In this document: in pieces, positions 9,861 to 19,743 of the stretch
Numbering within the stretch: position 1 is the first letter of the stretch
Layout of the letters: the number at the start of each line of letters is the position of its first letter
Assembly: GCA_003116975.1 (NCBI GenBank)
Contig: BGKB01000041.1
Coordinates: forward strand, 248,001 to 312,000
Direction of reading: 5' to 3'
Origin: Aurantiochytrium sp. KH105
Lineage: Eukaryota; Sar; Bigyra; Thraustochytrida; Thraustochytriidae
Length of the DNA stretch: 64,000 bases
The notes under the pieces: generated by a model
Database searches by the model: none
The model's input: only the letters and a program-made list of their open reading frames with translations
Told to the model about the DNA's origin: nothing
Made by a program: the position numbers and the translations under genes

Positions 9861-10103
9861 TTTTGCGGGCTCGGAAACCGCTACTTGCATTTTAGATCCA
9901 ACAAAGAAAACAAAAAAGAAAATATGAAAAACAACTCTGCGCTGACCCTCTCTCGTTTTCTCTCTCCCTCTGTGAATTTTGCTTTCGTATGAAAAGCACA
10001 AACGCAAAAAAAAAAAACTGAAGCAGAATGGATAAGAAAGGGAAGGCGAGAATTGAGCACATCATTGAAGCTGCTTTGCAGCTCGGGCGCCATGCAAGAG
10101 CAA

Positions 10104-11963
10104 TCATACAAGGGCTTGGCCATGCATGAGATCCTGCAGGGCACGCAGTTCGAGGTCACGATGTGACACCATGTCATCGTGCCTCGAGAGATTTGGATCC
10201 GCCTGAAAAACGAGCTTGGATGTTTTGCCGCGAGTCGCCTGGGCTCGCGAGGATCCATCCGCGCCTCCCTTTGTTTCTACGTCGTCATCGCTAACATCGC
10301 CGCCGTCGCTTTCTTTCAACTGATCTTGCAGAGGCTTTGCCGGATCTTGCGCAAAGGTAATAGCAGCTGGTAGATCAACCAAACAGTCGATGACAAACTC
10401 GCCCTGCACGTTGGATGCAAAGGTACTGGGGACGATGACGTAGTCTCCAGCAGTGAGCCGGCAAAAACACCCTACCTCGCGATCCGTGCGATACTGCTCA
10501 CCACTGTTGCCAACCATGCGGGACTCCTGAAACCCGGTTGCCCGCTGTCGACCGGAGTCCTTATTACCGACTTTGAGTACGATCAAACCTAGGCCACTCG
10601 TGTCGCGAGACGGCATAGAGATCGCAAAGGATTTGTCCTGTGCGACTTCCGTGTCTTCGTCGTCGGAATCAGCGTCCGAACGTTGTTGAGTAGCAGTGCG
10701 GACAAATCCACGATCGCGCGAGGGGCTAAAAAAGTCATCCATGCGGGCATCTTCGTCCTGGCCAAAGGAGATGCTCAGACATGCAGGTTCAGAGGCTGTA
10801 AAAGCAATCATCGGGTTTGTAAGCCAGTTGACTTCGTCCGCGGGAGACCCGCCAGCGCCGCAAACGAGGCTGCTGGACTCAAATCGCCCTTGAAAGCGCG
10901 TGCGCGCGGTTTCTGCGGTTGGAAGTTGACACACGAGTACCTGGCCAAAAGTTGACGAGAACAGGTCCCAGGGCAGGTACACCGCGTCTTCGGGAATGTC
11001 GTCGTCGGGATTCAGAGCTTCCTTGACGTCCATGTGGGCGTGCCATGTCGCGCGATCGAGTTTGCTCCAAGGTCCGCGCCACAAGGCAGCGCGCCAGGGT
11101 TCCCTGAGTCCCACAAGGCGAACTTTGCCACAATCGCTCTGGAAAGCGCCTTGAACCGAGTAAATCCATCCTGCGCGCAGTCCATCACTTCGCTTGCGTG
11201 GACCCCCATCAGCGAGACCCTCGGGACTAATGCGGGCACCAAAGACCGGCGTACTTGCCTTTTTCTCTGATGCAGGATCATTTCCATCGTTGATCGGCAG
11301 GGAAGGGACCCGTGCGGCAAAGTCGAACCAATCGTTGAGCGAGGCCCATGCCGCCACGCCCCCTGTAAGATCGCGGAGAGCCTCGACAAGTCGACCATTT
11401 TCTAGGTTGAGATAGCTACCGTGAAGCTTTGCGTATGCTTTTTCCAGAACAAGAATCCAAACCTCGTTGGGATCGAGACATCGACTGAACAAAGGCACGC
11501 CTCTGGGGTCGCAAGGGACTTTGTCGTCCACGTGAATGACTGTCCAAGCGCCACGTTTCCAGAAGCGAACCGAATAAATGCCATGCGAGGCTGCGTGCGC
11601 ACTTGAGACAAAGAGCTTTTGCAATGCCGTTCTTCCCGCCACTGAGGCTGCGAGAAGGGAGACGGCATTGAGCCACCATGCATTGGCGAGTCGGCCTTGT
11701 CGCAGCGGACTCCAAGAAGAGTCTGGATTGGGCAAGAGCTTTGGTGCAAAGCACCCCTCGATCTCGTTGCCGTTATGGATGCTGCACCACCTCACGAGCT
11801 CCGGTGCGCAGGCGCCTGGCGGCAGGACCGTGCAATCATGATAGAGCGCGTCTGCTGCGGCAGTCCCTGGCGTCGTCCAGGGGTCGCAAAACCTTTCTCC
11901 TGAGCCGAGGCGCGCCACGAGCTCGCGTTCTGCGGCAACGGCCGACTCTTCCGAGGCGTCCAT
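10104..11963 (-). CDS. Calpain-fold protein lacking the Cys/His/Asn triad
   Basis: 619 residues from the ATG at 11963 (MDASEESAV). The frame continues upstream without a better ATG. The calpain cysteine protease core spans about residues 25-350 and domain III about 380-560. The active-site blocks are recognisable but altered. The LGDCW motif reads LANAW, putting Ala95 at the catalytic Cys. The GHAYSV motif reads GWIYSV, putting Trp266 at the His. The RNPWG motif reads REPWR, putting Glu288 at the Asn. The protein should therefore be proteolytically inactive. Domain III is well kept, with the hallmark DYVIVPSTFASNVQGEFVID. Calpain-like pseudoproteases are known in other eukaryotes, with regulatory roles. 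The C-terminus is Asp-rich and ends QDLMHGQALV. It converges with UMP1. Confidence 0.85.
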   Translation of the reverse strand: MDASEESAVAAERELVARLGSGERFCDPWTTPGTAAADALYHDCTVLPPGACAPELVRWCSIHNGNEIEGCFAPKLLPNPDSSWSPLRQGRLANAWWLNAVSLLAASVAGRTALQKLFVSSAHAASHGIYSVRFWKRGAWTVIHVDDKVPCDPRGVPLFSRCLDPNEVWILVLEKAYAKLHGSYLNLENGRLVEALRDLTGGVAAWASLNDWFDFAARVPSLPINDGNDPASEKKASTPVFGARISPEGLADGGPRKRSDGLRAGWIYSVQGAFQSDCGKVRLVGLREPWRAALWRGPWSKLDRATWHAHMDVKEALNPDDDIPEDAVYLPWDLFSSTFGQVLVCQLPTAETARTRFQGRFESSSLVCGAGGSPADEVNWLTNPMIAFTASEPACLSISFGQDEDARMDDFFSPSRDRGFVRTATQQRSDADSDDEDTEVAQDKSFAISMPSRDTSGLGLIVLKVGNKDSGRQRATGFQESRMVGNSGEQYRTDREVGCFCRLTAGDYVIVPSTFASNVQGEFVIDCLVDLPAAITFAQDPAKPLQDQLKESDGGDVSDDDVETKGGADGSSRAQATRGKTSKLVFQADPNLSRHDDMVSHRDLELRALQDLMHGQALV

Positions 11964-14154
11964 GTCGAAGACTTTCTTGGTTGTGGGCTTTCCTTTTGGG
12001 GGCTCCCGTTCGTTTTGGGCTTGCGGTGATGGTCCTGCGTCATATTCTTTTCTACGATGGGCAGACAAGACGAGCGCGCGGCGAACGGCCAGGCCGACCG
12101 ATTGATTTTCAACGGATTCCGGCAATGAGAAAAGAAAAGAAAACAAAGAACAAAAAAAACATCATCACCACTGTCCGTGCTGCTGTCTCGCAGCCCGGCC
12201 TGCCAGTCTGCCTCTTTTCCTGGCCGTGTGTGCTTAATAATTTAAGATTAGCATTCCGTTGTGGATGGACGATGATCAGCTGGAGTAGAATAGGCCTTCT
12301 ACAGATTCTGGGCTTGCCAGGCTATTTTCTTTGATTTAGCTTTATTACGGACTGCCTGCTATCCTTGCCTCGTCTCTCCAGTTCCTTTTTTCTTTGCGAC
12401 TTTGTCCCCTCGCGCATGTCGGACCAGGCTCGACTGCCTCTTCTTCGCAGTCGAGACCGACCTCTCACATCTCGTCTCCCTGAGGTCGGCCACCTTGCCC
12501 ACCTTGCCCGGTTTTTACTGTTACTCCCTTGCGCACGCGCACACACACAACTGTCCCGCCCACCTGCCCTTTGACACGCGATGGCGTCACACCGCACCCG
12601 CCTCGCTCCCGAACGTCGCGCACAAACGTCACCCGGCTGCGCGAGTGTAGAACTCCGCCAGCCAGGTCAGGCCGCGCGAAATCCCCGCCCACGACGGCCT
12701 CGTTATCCCCCGCCTCCGCCGCCTTCATGTACTGCTTTAGTTACGGCGGCTTCGACGGGTTGGATATGGCGGCCTCGTCAGGCACGGCTTGCGTCGCGGG
12801 TCTTGCGCGAGCTGCAGCTGCTGCTGCTGCTGCTCCGCGCGGCTCTCCGAGTTGGCGGCGAGCGACCCGGGTTGCGAGGGCTCGCGAGGGGCGGAGCTCG
12901 CGGCGGCGTGGCTCCGGCGACTTGGAAGCGCGGCTCGAGCTGCTGGTACCGAGAGAAGCTGACTCAACGCCGGCGATGCGCTCGCTGGAGCTAGCCGCGC
13001 ACCGCCGCTCGAGCTCGCAGCTTCGCTAAACGCCGGCGCCGCGGCCGCTCCGCTGCTTGCTGTTGCTTGCTTGCTTGCCTGCCTGCCTGCCTGCTGCGAG
13101 GACGAGGAGGACGAGGAGAAGCCGCGACGAGTTTTTGCTCGTGGCCATGGCGCAAGATGTTTTTCATCCATCTCCATCCAAGTCCTCCAGTCGAGGCGAG
13201 TCGAGTCGAGTCGAGTCGAGGAGCGAGCCCGCGCCTCCTGCGAAGTGCGCTCGTCACGCTGGACTCGGCCGAGTCAACGAACGAGGAGCGAGGCAGGCAG
13301 GGGCTTGCTTGTGCGCCGTCGCATTCCCAGACTCACTTTCGGTCGGCCGGCTCTGGCGGCACGCGCCGGAGCTCGCGAGACCGCGCAGCAGAGCACAGCG
13401 CAGGGACTCTCGTCTCGTCTCGTCTCGTCTTCGCAGCGCAGAGCGAGCAGGAGCAGCGAGTACGTTCGTCTGCTGCAGCAGAGCAGCGGCAGGTGGAGCT
13501 GGAGCAGCGCGGGCCCGTCGTGGAGCGGCACGCGGCAGAAGCTGCTGCAGCGAGCTCGAGCTGCTGCAGCTCGAGCTGCGACCAAAGCTGCGGCGGCGAG
13601 GCCAGCACGGCGCTCGGGCCGCGCGCGAGGAGAGCGAGCGGCGCGGGAGCTGAGCCGAGCTCGAGCTCGCAGAGGCGGTCGAGCCGAGGGCGGGAAAGCA
13701 CTGTGAGCGAGGCGAGCAAGTAAGACGAAGCGGAAAAGCAGAAAGCAGAAGCAGCCAGAGCAAAGCAGGCAAAGCAGAGCACAGCACAGCACAGCAAAGC
13801 AAAGCAAAACCGCGACGCGCGGCTTCGGACGGAGCTGCAGAGCAGAGCGTCGAGCGCCGCGGCGCGCGGGAGTAGGGCGCGGTGAGCGGGCGCGAGGGCG
13901 GGCGGGCGATCGCGCGAGCGCGCCGCGGCAGAGACCCGCGGCGACACCCTTTCGAGAACAGCGGCCCGTGCTGCCGGGGCGCTTTTCACACGCACCCACT
14001 TTGTCAGGTCGTGAGGCGGGCCGTTCGAGCGAGCGAGCAAAGCAAGCAAGCAAGCGAGCGAGCGGGGCGCGTAGAAGAGCTTGGGCAAAGCGGGACGCGA
14101 AGCGGAAAGGTTCTGCGCACGCACGCACGTACGCGCGCAGACGTGGAAAAGACC
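11964..14154. other. 2.2-kb GC-rich divergent intergenic region
   Basis: This region lies between the minus-strand calpain-like gene and the plus-strand GAF/receiver gene. I see no convincing gene. It contains CTTGCTTGCC/TGCC runs near 13060-13090, (GTCGA)n at about 13195-13220, (TCTCG)n at about 13410-13430, AGCA/AAAGC runs near 13740-13805, and GCAA/GCGA runs near 14030-14060. Every strand and frame is open for long stretches because of GC content, giving Ser/Arg/Ala-rich frames without domains. It probably holds two promoters and a long leader for the gene at 14155. Confidence 0.6.
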
Positions 14155-16242
14155 ATGAGCGACGCCGAGGAGGCGCGCGCCGACGCGCTCGCCAAAGGGT
14201 ACCCGATATGCGACCTGGAGCAGGAGCGACTGGACCTGCTGCGCGACCTCGAAGTGCTCGACTCCGACGGAGACCGCGCCTTTGACCAAATGACGCAGCT
14301 TGCCTGCCTCGTCTTCGACTGCCCCATCGCTCTCGTGAGCATGATGGACACGAATAGGCAGTGGTTCCTCTCGCACACCGGCCTCGCCGTCAAGGAGACC
14401 CCGCGCGAACTTGCATTCTGCAACCATCCCATCGCAGAAGCAGCGAACGGACGCAAACAGTGGCCCTTTGTGGTATGGAACGCCGAGGAAGACGAGCGCT
14501 TCTCGTCAAACGCGCTCGTCACTGGATTTCCCGACATTCGCTTCTATGCTGGCGTCCCGCTCGTGCTGGACAAATCCAGAAACCTCGCTGTCGGTACGCT
14601 CTGTCTTCTCGACAACACGCCCCGCAACGAAACCTCTTTCACCTCAGGAGACCAGGAAAAGCTCGCAGCCATGGCCGATGTCGTCGTCGACATTCTCGTT
14701 GGTCTCAAGAAGCGTCAGAGCATCTCGCGCAAACTTCAAAGGCAAACGATGATCAATATGGGCCACCAGATGCTCAACCCTCTGCACGCCCTTCGAGACG
14801 TGACCTCGCTCATCCGCAAGGAAGAAAACATTCAGCCTGCGCTACTCCAAGGCCTTGAACACTCTGTGGATCAGCTCACGTCCGCAATCGAGTCTGCAGC
14901 CACCATGGATGTGCTCTCCGAGCTCCAGGCCAAGTTCACGCCTACACTTTTCAGTCCTGCCGACGTCCTCCGCGACCTGGTAAATTTTTACGCACCTCTC
15001 GTGCCTCGCGTTCGCATCGAAATCACAAACAAACTCGATGTAGACGGCCAGGTCAATCGAGTGCGCATGCAACGCACCAAATTCGCAAAGTGCATCGGCC
15101 ATCTTTTCAGCATTGCATTGCGTGGTGTCGCGGACGTCACAGATCATGCAGAGCTTGATCCAGCCGTGGCCGTGGCCCAGCGAATGAAAACATCAAAGGC
15201 ACACATGCGGCTCATGGTGATGCTGGATCTCGACCCGGAAACCAAGGAGCTCAAGGTCTCGCTGTTCTTCAACACTGGCGCGCTCCCACACGTTCGCCTC
15301 TCTTCGAAAGGCTTCTCCTTCGTGGACAGTCATCTCTTCGTGGCCAACAAACTTGCAGAGCAACTCGGCGGGAAACTCGAGACACCGACTGCCAACGATA
15401 TCGTCTTTGGCGAGACAAAGGGGGATGCTGACGCTCCAGAGGCCAACACTCGCGTAGCACCGTGCTCAATTGACGCTAGCGCCGTCTCCGCCGCCGCCGC
15501 GTCCAAGACTGCGACGTCCAGTCTCGGGGCTTCGCTCCCCACGACGAGTACTCGAGACCCCGCGGACATTGTCTGCATGTCTCTCCGCGTCCCGGACCCG
15601 CTGGTGACCTCGCCAAGTCTCGACCCCGTTGACTTTGTCCCGGCAATGCGCAAACTCGCAGATACCGTGGACAGCGTGTCCAGCGAGGCTGGCGAAATCT
15701 CCAGCTTGGAGTCGTGCACAAGTGACGACGCCTGCGAGACGCAGATTTGCGGCCACAAACACATGTGCAAAACTGCCGACGTGAACAAAATTGCAAAGCT
15801 GCCCCGCCATGACGGCATTTGTTGTGAGATGCAACTCAAACCCGCGCACGGCGTGACGGCTTACATTGTTGACGATGAGCCTGTCAATCGCATGATCATG
15901 TCGCGCATGCTGTCCAAGGCCGGGTTCCAGCGACGAAATATCATCGCCTTTGCGGATGGCGACCAGGTGCCTCTCAGTCTCGCAAGCGGCCACAAGGCGG
16001 AGCCAGACGTTTGCTTTGTCGACATTGTCATGCACCGACTCAATGGAGACGAGCTCTGTACGCGCATGCGGGCCGCGGGATGGACCTGCCCCATCGTTGC
16101 TGTCACAGGAAACGCCATCGAAGAAGCCCGTCTGCGTGAAATTGGATTTGATGAGGTTGTCAGGAAGCCTTTTGACGCCTCTGTCATCGTCCGCTCTCTC
16201 GTCTCAACAGCGCGCATTGAAGTTTGCGATGTCGTTTTGTAA
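14155..16242 (+). CDS. GAF / degenerate histidine kinase / receiver hybrid protein
   Basis: 695 residues from the ATG at 14155 (MSDAEEARADALAKG). Residues about 20-185 form a GAF domain with the TLLD-type ending AVGTLCLLDN. Residues about 195-265 resemble a HisKA dimerisation helix: INMGHQMLNPLHALRDV keeps a His at 204 but loses the usual E/D-R-TPL context. The following segment to about residue 430 occupies the place of the ATPase domain. A block resembles the N-box (CIGHLFSIALRG) but has no Asn, and no G1 DxGxG motif is seen, so ATP binding is doubtful. After a Ser/Ala-rich linker comes a receiver domain, residues 565-690, with all key residues intact: VDDE, the phospho-acceptor Asp623 in FVDIVM, the Thr in AVTGNA and the Lys in VRKPF. 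It probably receives phosphate from another protein or acts as a sensor scaffold. Confidence 0.85.
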   Translation: MSDAEEARADALAKGYPICDLEQERLDLLRDLEVLDSDGDRAFDQMTQLACLVFDCPIALVSMMDTNRQWFLSHTGLAVKETPRELAFCNHPIAEAANGRKQWPFVVWNAEEDERFSSNALVTGFPDIRFYAGVPLVLDKSRNLAVGTLCLLDNTPRNETSFTSGDQEKLAAMADVVVDILVGLKKRQSISRKLQRQTMINMGHQMLNPLHALRDVTSLIRKEENIQPALLQGLEHSVDQLTSAIESAATMDVLSELQAKFTPTLFSPADVLRDLVNFYAPLVPRVRIEITNKLDVDGQVNRVRMQRTKFAKCIGHLFSIALRGVADVTDHAELDPAVAVAQRMKTSKAHMRLMVMLDLDPETKELKVSLFFNTGALPHVRLSSKGFSFVDSHLFVANKLAEQLGGKLETPTANDIVFGETKGDADAPEANTRVAPCSIDASAVSAAAASKTATSSLGASLPTTSTRDPADIVCMSLRVPDPLVTSPSLDPVDFVPAMRKLADTVDSVSSEAGEISSLESCTSDDACETQICGHKHMCKTADVNKIAKLPRHDGICCEMQLKPAHGVTAYIVDDEPVNRMIMSRMLSKAGFQRRNIIAFADGDQVPLSLASGHKAEPDVCFVDIVMHRLNGDELCTRMRAAGWTCPIVAVTGNAIEEARLREIGFDEVVRKPFDASVIVRSLVSTARIEVCDVVL

Positions 16243-16654
16243 AATGTATAATCTTTTGAAATTCTCTGTTTGGCAAAGAGTGATAGAACTGCCGTGGACA
16301 GTCACGCAACCTTATTGTGCTCCCCCTTGTTAAAAGCTCAGGAAGGAACGAATGGGAAGATTTCGCCTCGCCTCGCCGCGCCGTCGCTTCGCAACAGATT
16401 AGCACTGTGAATGCATTTGTTTGTGGTTTCGAAATCAAGGTCCGCAACAAACAAGCTTTGCAACATTGTTCCTTCGCTCCTGTGTAAACATCGTTTTCTT
16501 TTGTTCCAAATTTTTTTATTGCGCAGCAATCGGCAGAGTAAAGTTGGAAATATGGCTGTACGGCTACAACTACTACGAGTTGCGGACATCCTCGTCTCAG
16601 CTCGAGCACAAAATTGTTTTAGAGAGAACAAAAAAAGTAATCACACCAATCACC
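16243..16654. other. Convergent 3' intergenic region
   Basis: This spacer separates two convergent genes. It is AT-richer than its surroundings with T runs and presumably holds both polyadenylation regions. No gene is seen. Confidence 0.7.
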
Positions 16655-17938
16655 TCAAGTGGCCTTTTCGCTGGCTTCAAGCGTCTCGAGCGCCTCAAAG
16701 TATGTCCCAACTGCGTCGAAGTACTTTTCCATGTCAAAAGATCCGAGGAAAAAGTTGCACGAAAGGTTGCACTCGAGCATGACCATGCCCTTTTCCGTGA
16801 GCGCCACGTCCCAGCCTACCAGAGGCACCCGAGACATCATGGACTTGTGCGCACGCGTGGCAAAGGAAACGATCGCCTCTGCATCAATCTTCTCTCCTGC
16901 AATTGTCTTTTGGTTGTCTGGGTGCATGGAGATTTCGTGTGCCGTGGTGCCCCGACTCTTGAAAGCCTTGGTGACACCAAGCTGGTACCAGTTCGCGTTG
17001 CTGGCTCCTTTCTTAAAGACACCGCCCGGAACGTCAACGTCAAAGAAGATGGCCTTGTGATCCGTCTTGGCACCCGCCATGCCAGCGCGCCAAACGCAGC
17101 TGAGGGCTGTGATCTCATTGGTTTCGTGCTCCGAAAGCGTGATTACCCGAAAGGTCGAGAGGGGTGCATCGTCTGGAAGAAGCTCTTTGATGGGAGAATC
17201 GTTGGACAAAACCTCTTGGATGATCCAGTCGCCCCCCGCCATGGCATTGGAAAAAAACTTGTAGCCAAGGCCGCCCTCTTCATTGCGATGTTTGCAAATG
17301 ATGGCAGGGATGTCCATAAAGGGTGTCACGGCCACATCCTTTTCCTCGGCGACTTGCAAGAAGGTGAGCTTGTCCTCGAGCTTGTAGCCCTCCTCGTTGG
17401 TCACGAGCGCGTGCCATGAGGCCAGCACGCAGTTCAATCGCCACAAATAGAACCAGTCGTCGGGTCGAAGCAGCTGATCCTCGTACGCCTTGCGCACGTT
17501 GACCATGTCTTTACCGCACTCGCGCACGGCCGCCACCAAGCAGCCCGCAGGGTACAACACCATGAGTGCAAAGCCAGCGGATAATCTACTGAAGGCAAAG
17601 ACGCTCAGCGGCACACCCGTGCCGGGCACGGCAACATTGCGAAGATTCTGCGCGAGGTCCTTTTGAAAAGTGCTGTGTCTGTAGTGGGGCCTGTTCCAGA
17701 GCCGAAAGTTCATGCAGAGTCCGAACACGTGAATTTTGGCGCGCTTCGAGTGCGACAACGCCTTGCATTGCGAGTAGCTCCCGCCCTGCAGAAAGTGGGC
17801 AACGGCGCGATAGAATTCGAGCGTTGTCTGCAGGGCCTCCACGGCCGCCTCTTTGCCTGCGTCAGACGCGGTCGAGTACGCGTACGCGCCTGCAGCCACG
17901 CCGCCCAGCACCACCAGCAGGAGAAGCATGCCAAACAT
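16655..17938 (-). CDS. Membrane-anchored ATP-grasp family protein
   Basis: 427 residues from the ATG at 17938. The N-terminus MFGMLLLLVVLGGVAAGAYA is a hydrophobic signal peptide or signal anchor, so the domain is probably lumenal or membrane-tethered. The soluble part ends in a typical ATP-grasp metal-binding block: residues about 380-405 read VGWDVALTEKGMVMLECN, where the Glu and Asn of LECN fit the Mg/ATP-coordinating residues. An IFFDVDVPGG strand precedes it. The arrangement resembles the sugar-transfer-associated and alpha-L-glutamate-ligase-related ATP-grasp families, whose substrates are mostly uncertain. I infer an ATP-dependent ligase acting in the secretory pathway; the substrate cannot be read from the sequence. 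There are several Cys in the N-terminal half. It converges with the GAF/receiver gene. Confidence 0.75.
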   Translation of the reverse strand: MFGMLLLLVVLGGVAAGAYAYSTASDAGKEAAVEALQTTLEFYRAVAHFLQGGSYSQCKALSHSKRAKIHVFGLCMNFRLWNRPHYRHSTFQKDLAQNLRNVAVPGTGVPLSVFAFSRLSAGFALMVLYPAGCLVAAVRECGKDMVNVRKAYEDQLLRPDDWFYLWRLNCVLASWHALVTNEEGYKLEDKLTFLQVAEEKDVAVTPFMDIPAIICKHRNEEGGLGYKFFSNAMAGGDWIIQEVLSNDSPIKELLPDDAPLSTFRVITLSEHETNEITALSCVWRAGMAGAKTDHKAIFFDVDVPGGVFKKGASNANWYQLGVTKAFKSRGTTAHEISMHPDNQKTIAGEKIDAEAIVSFATRAHKSMMSRVPLVGWDVALTEKGMVMLECNLSCNFFLGSFDMEKYFDAVGTYFEALETLEASEKAT

Positions 17939-18959
17939 CTTTTCGACTCGCAAGCAAGCCCTCGGTCGCTCTCGTGACGTCTACCTTGCTTTCGTCAACC
18001 TCGCCTTCGTCAACCTCGCCTTCGTCAACCTCGCCTTCGTCAACCTCTTGTTCAGAGTTCGTCAGCGCGCAGCGTCGGCTTTGCTGGTTTGGTGACGGCG
18101 ATGGACGGAGACGAGGAGCCAGCGCTCGCTTCGACCGAGTGAGTGCCTGCTTGCCTGCTTGCCTGCTTGCCTGCTTGCCTGCTCGCTCGCGCGTGCTCGG
18201 CCCCCGCTCGACACGGGTGCGCGCGAGCTGTCTGCCTGCTGCCTCTCGCGCGGCAACCAGCGGATTCGAGATTGGGCTTGATCGCGGTTCTCGCGATGGC
18301 TCTCGGCTTCGGGGAAACCCAACCCCTTCTTTATTGGGCTGATCTTCATCCAAGCAAGTTGCAGTTCATCTCTCCGAGCTCGACGACGGATTCGAGCCAG
18401 AGGCTTCATCATGGAGGATCAGATTGGCAGTGAGCGACATCAGAGGCCTTACCGTTTGCAGCTCGCAACCAGAACAGTCACGCTTCGCACGCCTTGGCGC
18501 GCACGCACGCCACGCGTGTGGCAGGGATGCAGATTTCACAAAATGCGTGGAAAGCTTGAGATACAGGCTGCGTGTACGTCACATATAACTCTTTTCTCAA
18601 ATTGGCTGTCGGATGTGCATATTCCATCCTGCTCTAGATCACTGTATATATAAATTGTAAAAGTGGTGCCTCCTGGTCCTACGACAAGCTCTTGGCGAGG
18701 TGGCCGGCCAACTTGAAGGCGTCCAGCCATCTATATATACTGTTACTACTAGGCAAGCATGAGACAAGTGAACTATAGGGCTCGGCACAATGCGATTTAA
18801 AGTATAGTCCACTACGACCGACGTCAGCCAACCAGGCCGACGGAGAGTCATGTGTTGCTCGGATTGCTTGCTCGCGTGGCTGGCAAAGACGCACGAGAGA
18901 GGAGGCCGGAGCGCGCGACGAGGCAAGACGAGGAGCGCGGGGAAGCGCGGCGCAGGACG
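17939..18959. other. Divergent intergenic region with TATA-like stretches
   Basis: This region lies between the ATP-grasp gene (minus) and CIAO2B (plus). It contains the 15-bp minisatellite, a TGCTTGCC run at about 18148-18181, and two TATA-like stretches at 18645-18655 (TATATATAAAT) and about 18729-18738 (TATATATACT). These could serve promoters; this is inference. A plus-strand ATG frame at 18411-18653 is weak and not called. Confidence 0.5.
17986..18045. repeat. 15-bp minisatellite, four copies
   Basis: Three perfect TCGCCTTCGTCAACC units are preceded by one variant unit, about 50 bases upstream of the ATP-grasp start codon in its leader. It reads in frame on both strands but lies outside any supported gene. 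Confidence 0.9.
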
Positions 18960-19439
18960 ATGGCCAAGCTGAATGAGAACCCGACCGTGTACGCGGTGAG
19001 CCGCGTGGAGCGCGCGGCGTCGGTGGATGACATTGACGACGAAGACGCCCCGGAGCCCTTCGACGCGACCGAGGTCTTTGACCTGGTTCGCGACATTCAA
19101 GACCCCGAGCATCCGCTGACGCTAGAGCAACTCAACGTCATGGAGGTCAAGAACGTCCAGGTGGACAACCAAAAGGGTCGCGTCGTGATTCATTTTACGC
19201 CGACGGTGCCGCACTGCTCCATGTCGACTCTCATCGGACTAAGTCTGCGCGTCAAGTTGCTGCGCTCGCTGCCGCAGCGCTTCAAGGTCGACATTTTTGT
19301 CATGCCCGGAACGCACATGCAAGAGCACCAGGTGAACAAGCAGCTCAATGATAAGGAGCGCGTCGCCGCTGCTCTCGAGAATCCGAACTTGCTGCAGACT
19401 GTCAACAAGTGCATTGCGGGTCTTTCGCCCGCTGCTTGA
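18960..19439 (+). CDS. CIAO2B: Cytosolic Fe-S cluster assembly factor CIAO2B (MIP18 family)
   Basis: 159 residues from the ATG at 18960 ([13 protein letters not shown]). This is the MIP18/FAM96 protein that, with CIAO1 and MMS19, delivers Fe-S clusters to cytosolic and nuclear apoproteins. The DUF59 fold is complete: [20 protein letters not shown] is the N-terminal signature, VHFTPT-like [20 protein letters not shown] contains the invariant reactive Cys at residue 86, and [20 protein letters not shown] matches the C-terminal block. Length is normal for the family. An acidic [13 protein letters not shown] insert precedes the domain, as in animal homologues. No intron is needed. The 3' end is duplicated in tandem beyond the stop codon. 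Confidence 0.95.
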   Translation: MAKLNENPTVYAVSRVERAASVDDIDDEDAPEPFDATEVFDLVRDIQDPEHPLTLEQLNVMEVKNVQVDNQKGRVVIHFTPTVPHCSMSTLIGLSLRVKLLRSLPQRFKVDIFVMPGTHMQEHQVNKQLNDKERVAAALENPNLLQTVNKCIAGLSPAA

Positions 19440-19548
19440 GCGAAACTGCTAACAGACACGGCGTATGTATGCTCACGTGGGTCTCTTTTTTGGCCCTCTG
19501 CTTGAGCGAAGCTGCTGACAATCACGGCGTATGTATGCTTGTGAGGAG
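19432..19548. repeat. 66-bp tandem duplication across a stop codon
   Basis: The segment starting CTGCTTGAGCGAA at 19432 recurs 66 bases later at 19498, and both continue to CACGGCGTATGTATGCT with a few differences. The first copy contains the last codon and TGA stop of CIAO2B, and the second lies wholly in its 3' untranslated region. Because 66 is a multiple of three, the copied TGA is in the same frame. Confidence 0.85.
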
Positions 19549-19743
19549 CAGAAACGGTGCTCGCGCAAGAGTGAGAGCGAAAGAGATAGAGACAGAGTTC
19601 TTGCTCTCGCTGGCTCACTCACTCAGCTCGCCAGCTGTAATGAGGAAGAGGATCAGACGAGATGAAAAATCTGCTTGTAGCTAGCCTCGGCCAACCACCT
19701 TATTGTACGTAAAAGAAAATAAAAGAAGAACTCTCGAGCATGT

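Noticed and set aside
13057-14427. Very long Ser/Arg/Ala/Leu frames on both strands before the GAF/receiver gene
   Set aside because: All six frames are open because of GC content and short tandem repeats; no domain or conserved motif is visible and they overlap one another.
18411-18653. Plus-strand ATG frame of 80 codons beginning MEDQIGSERHQRPYRL
   Set aside because: Composition is unremarkable and no domain is visible. A GTGAGC donor a few codons in makes an exon possible, but there is no supporting partner exon.
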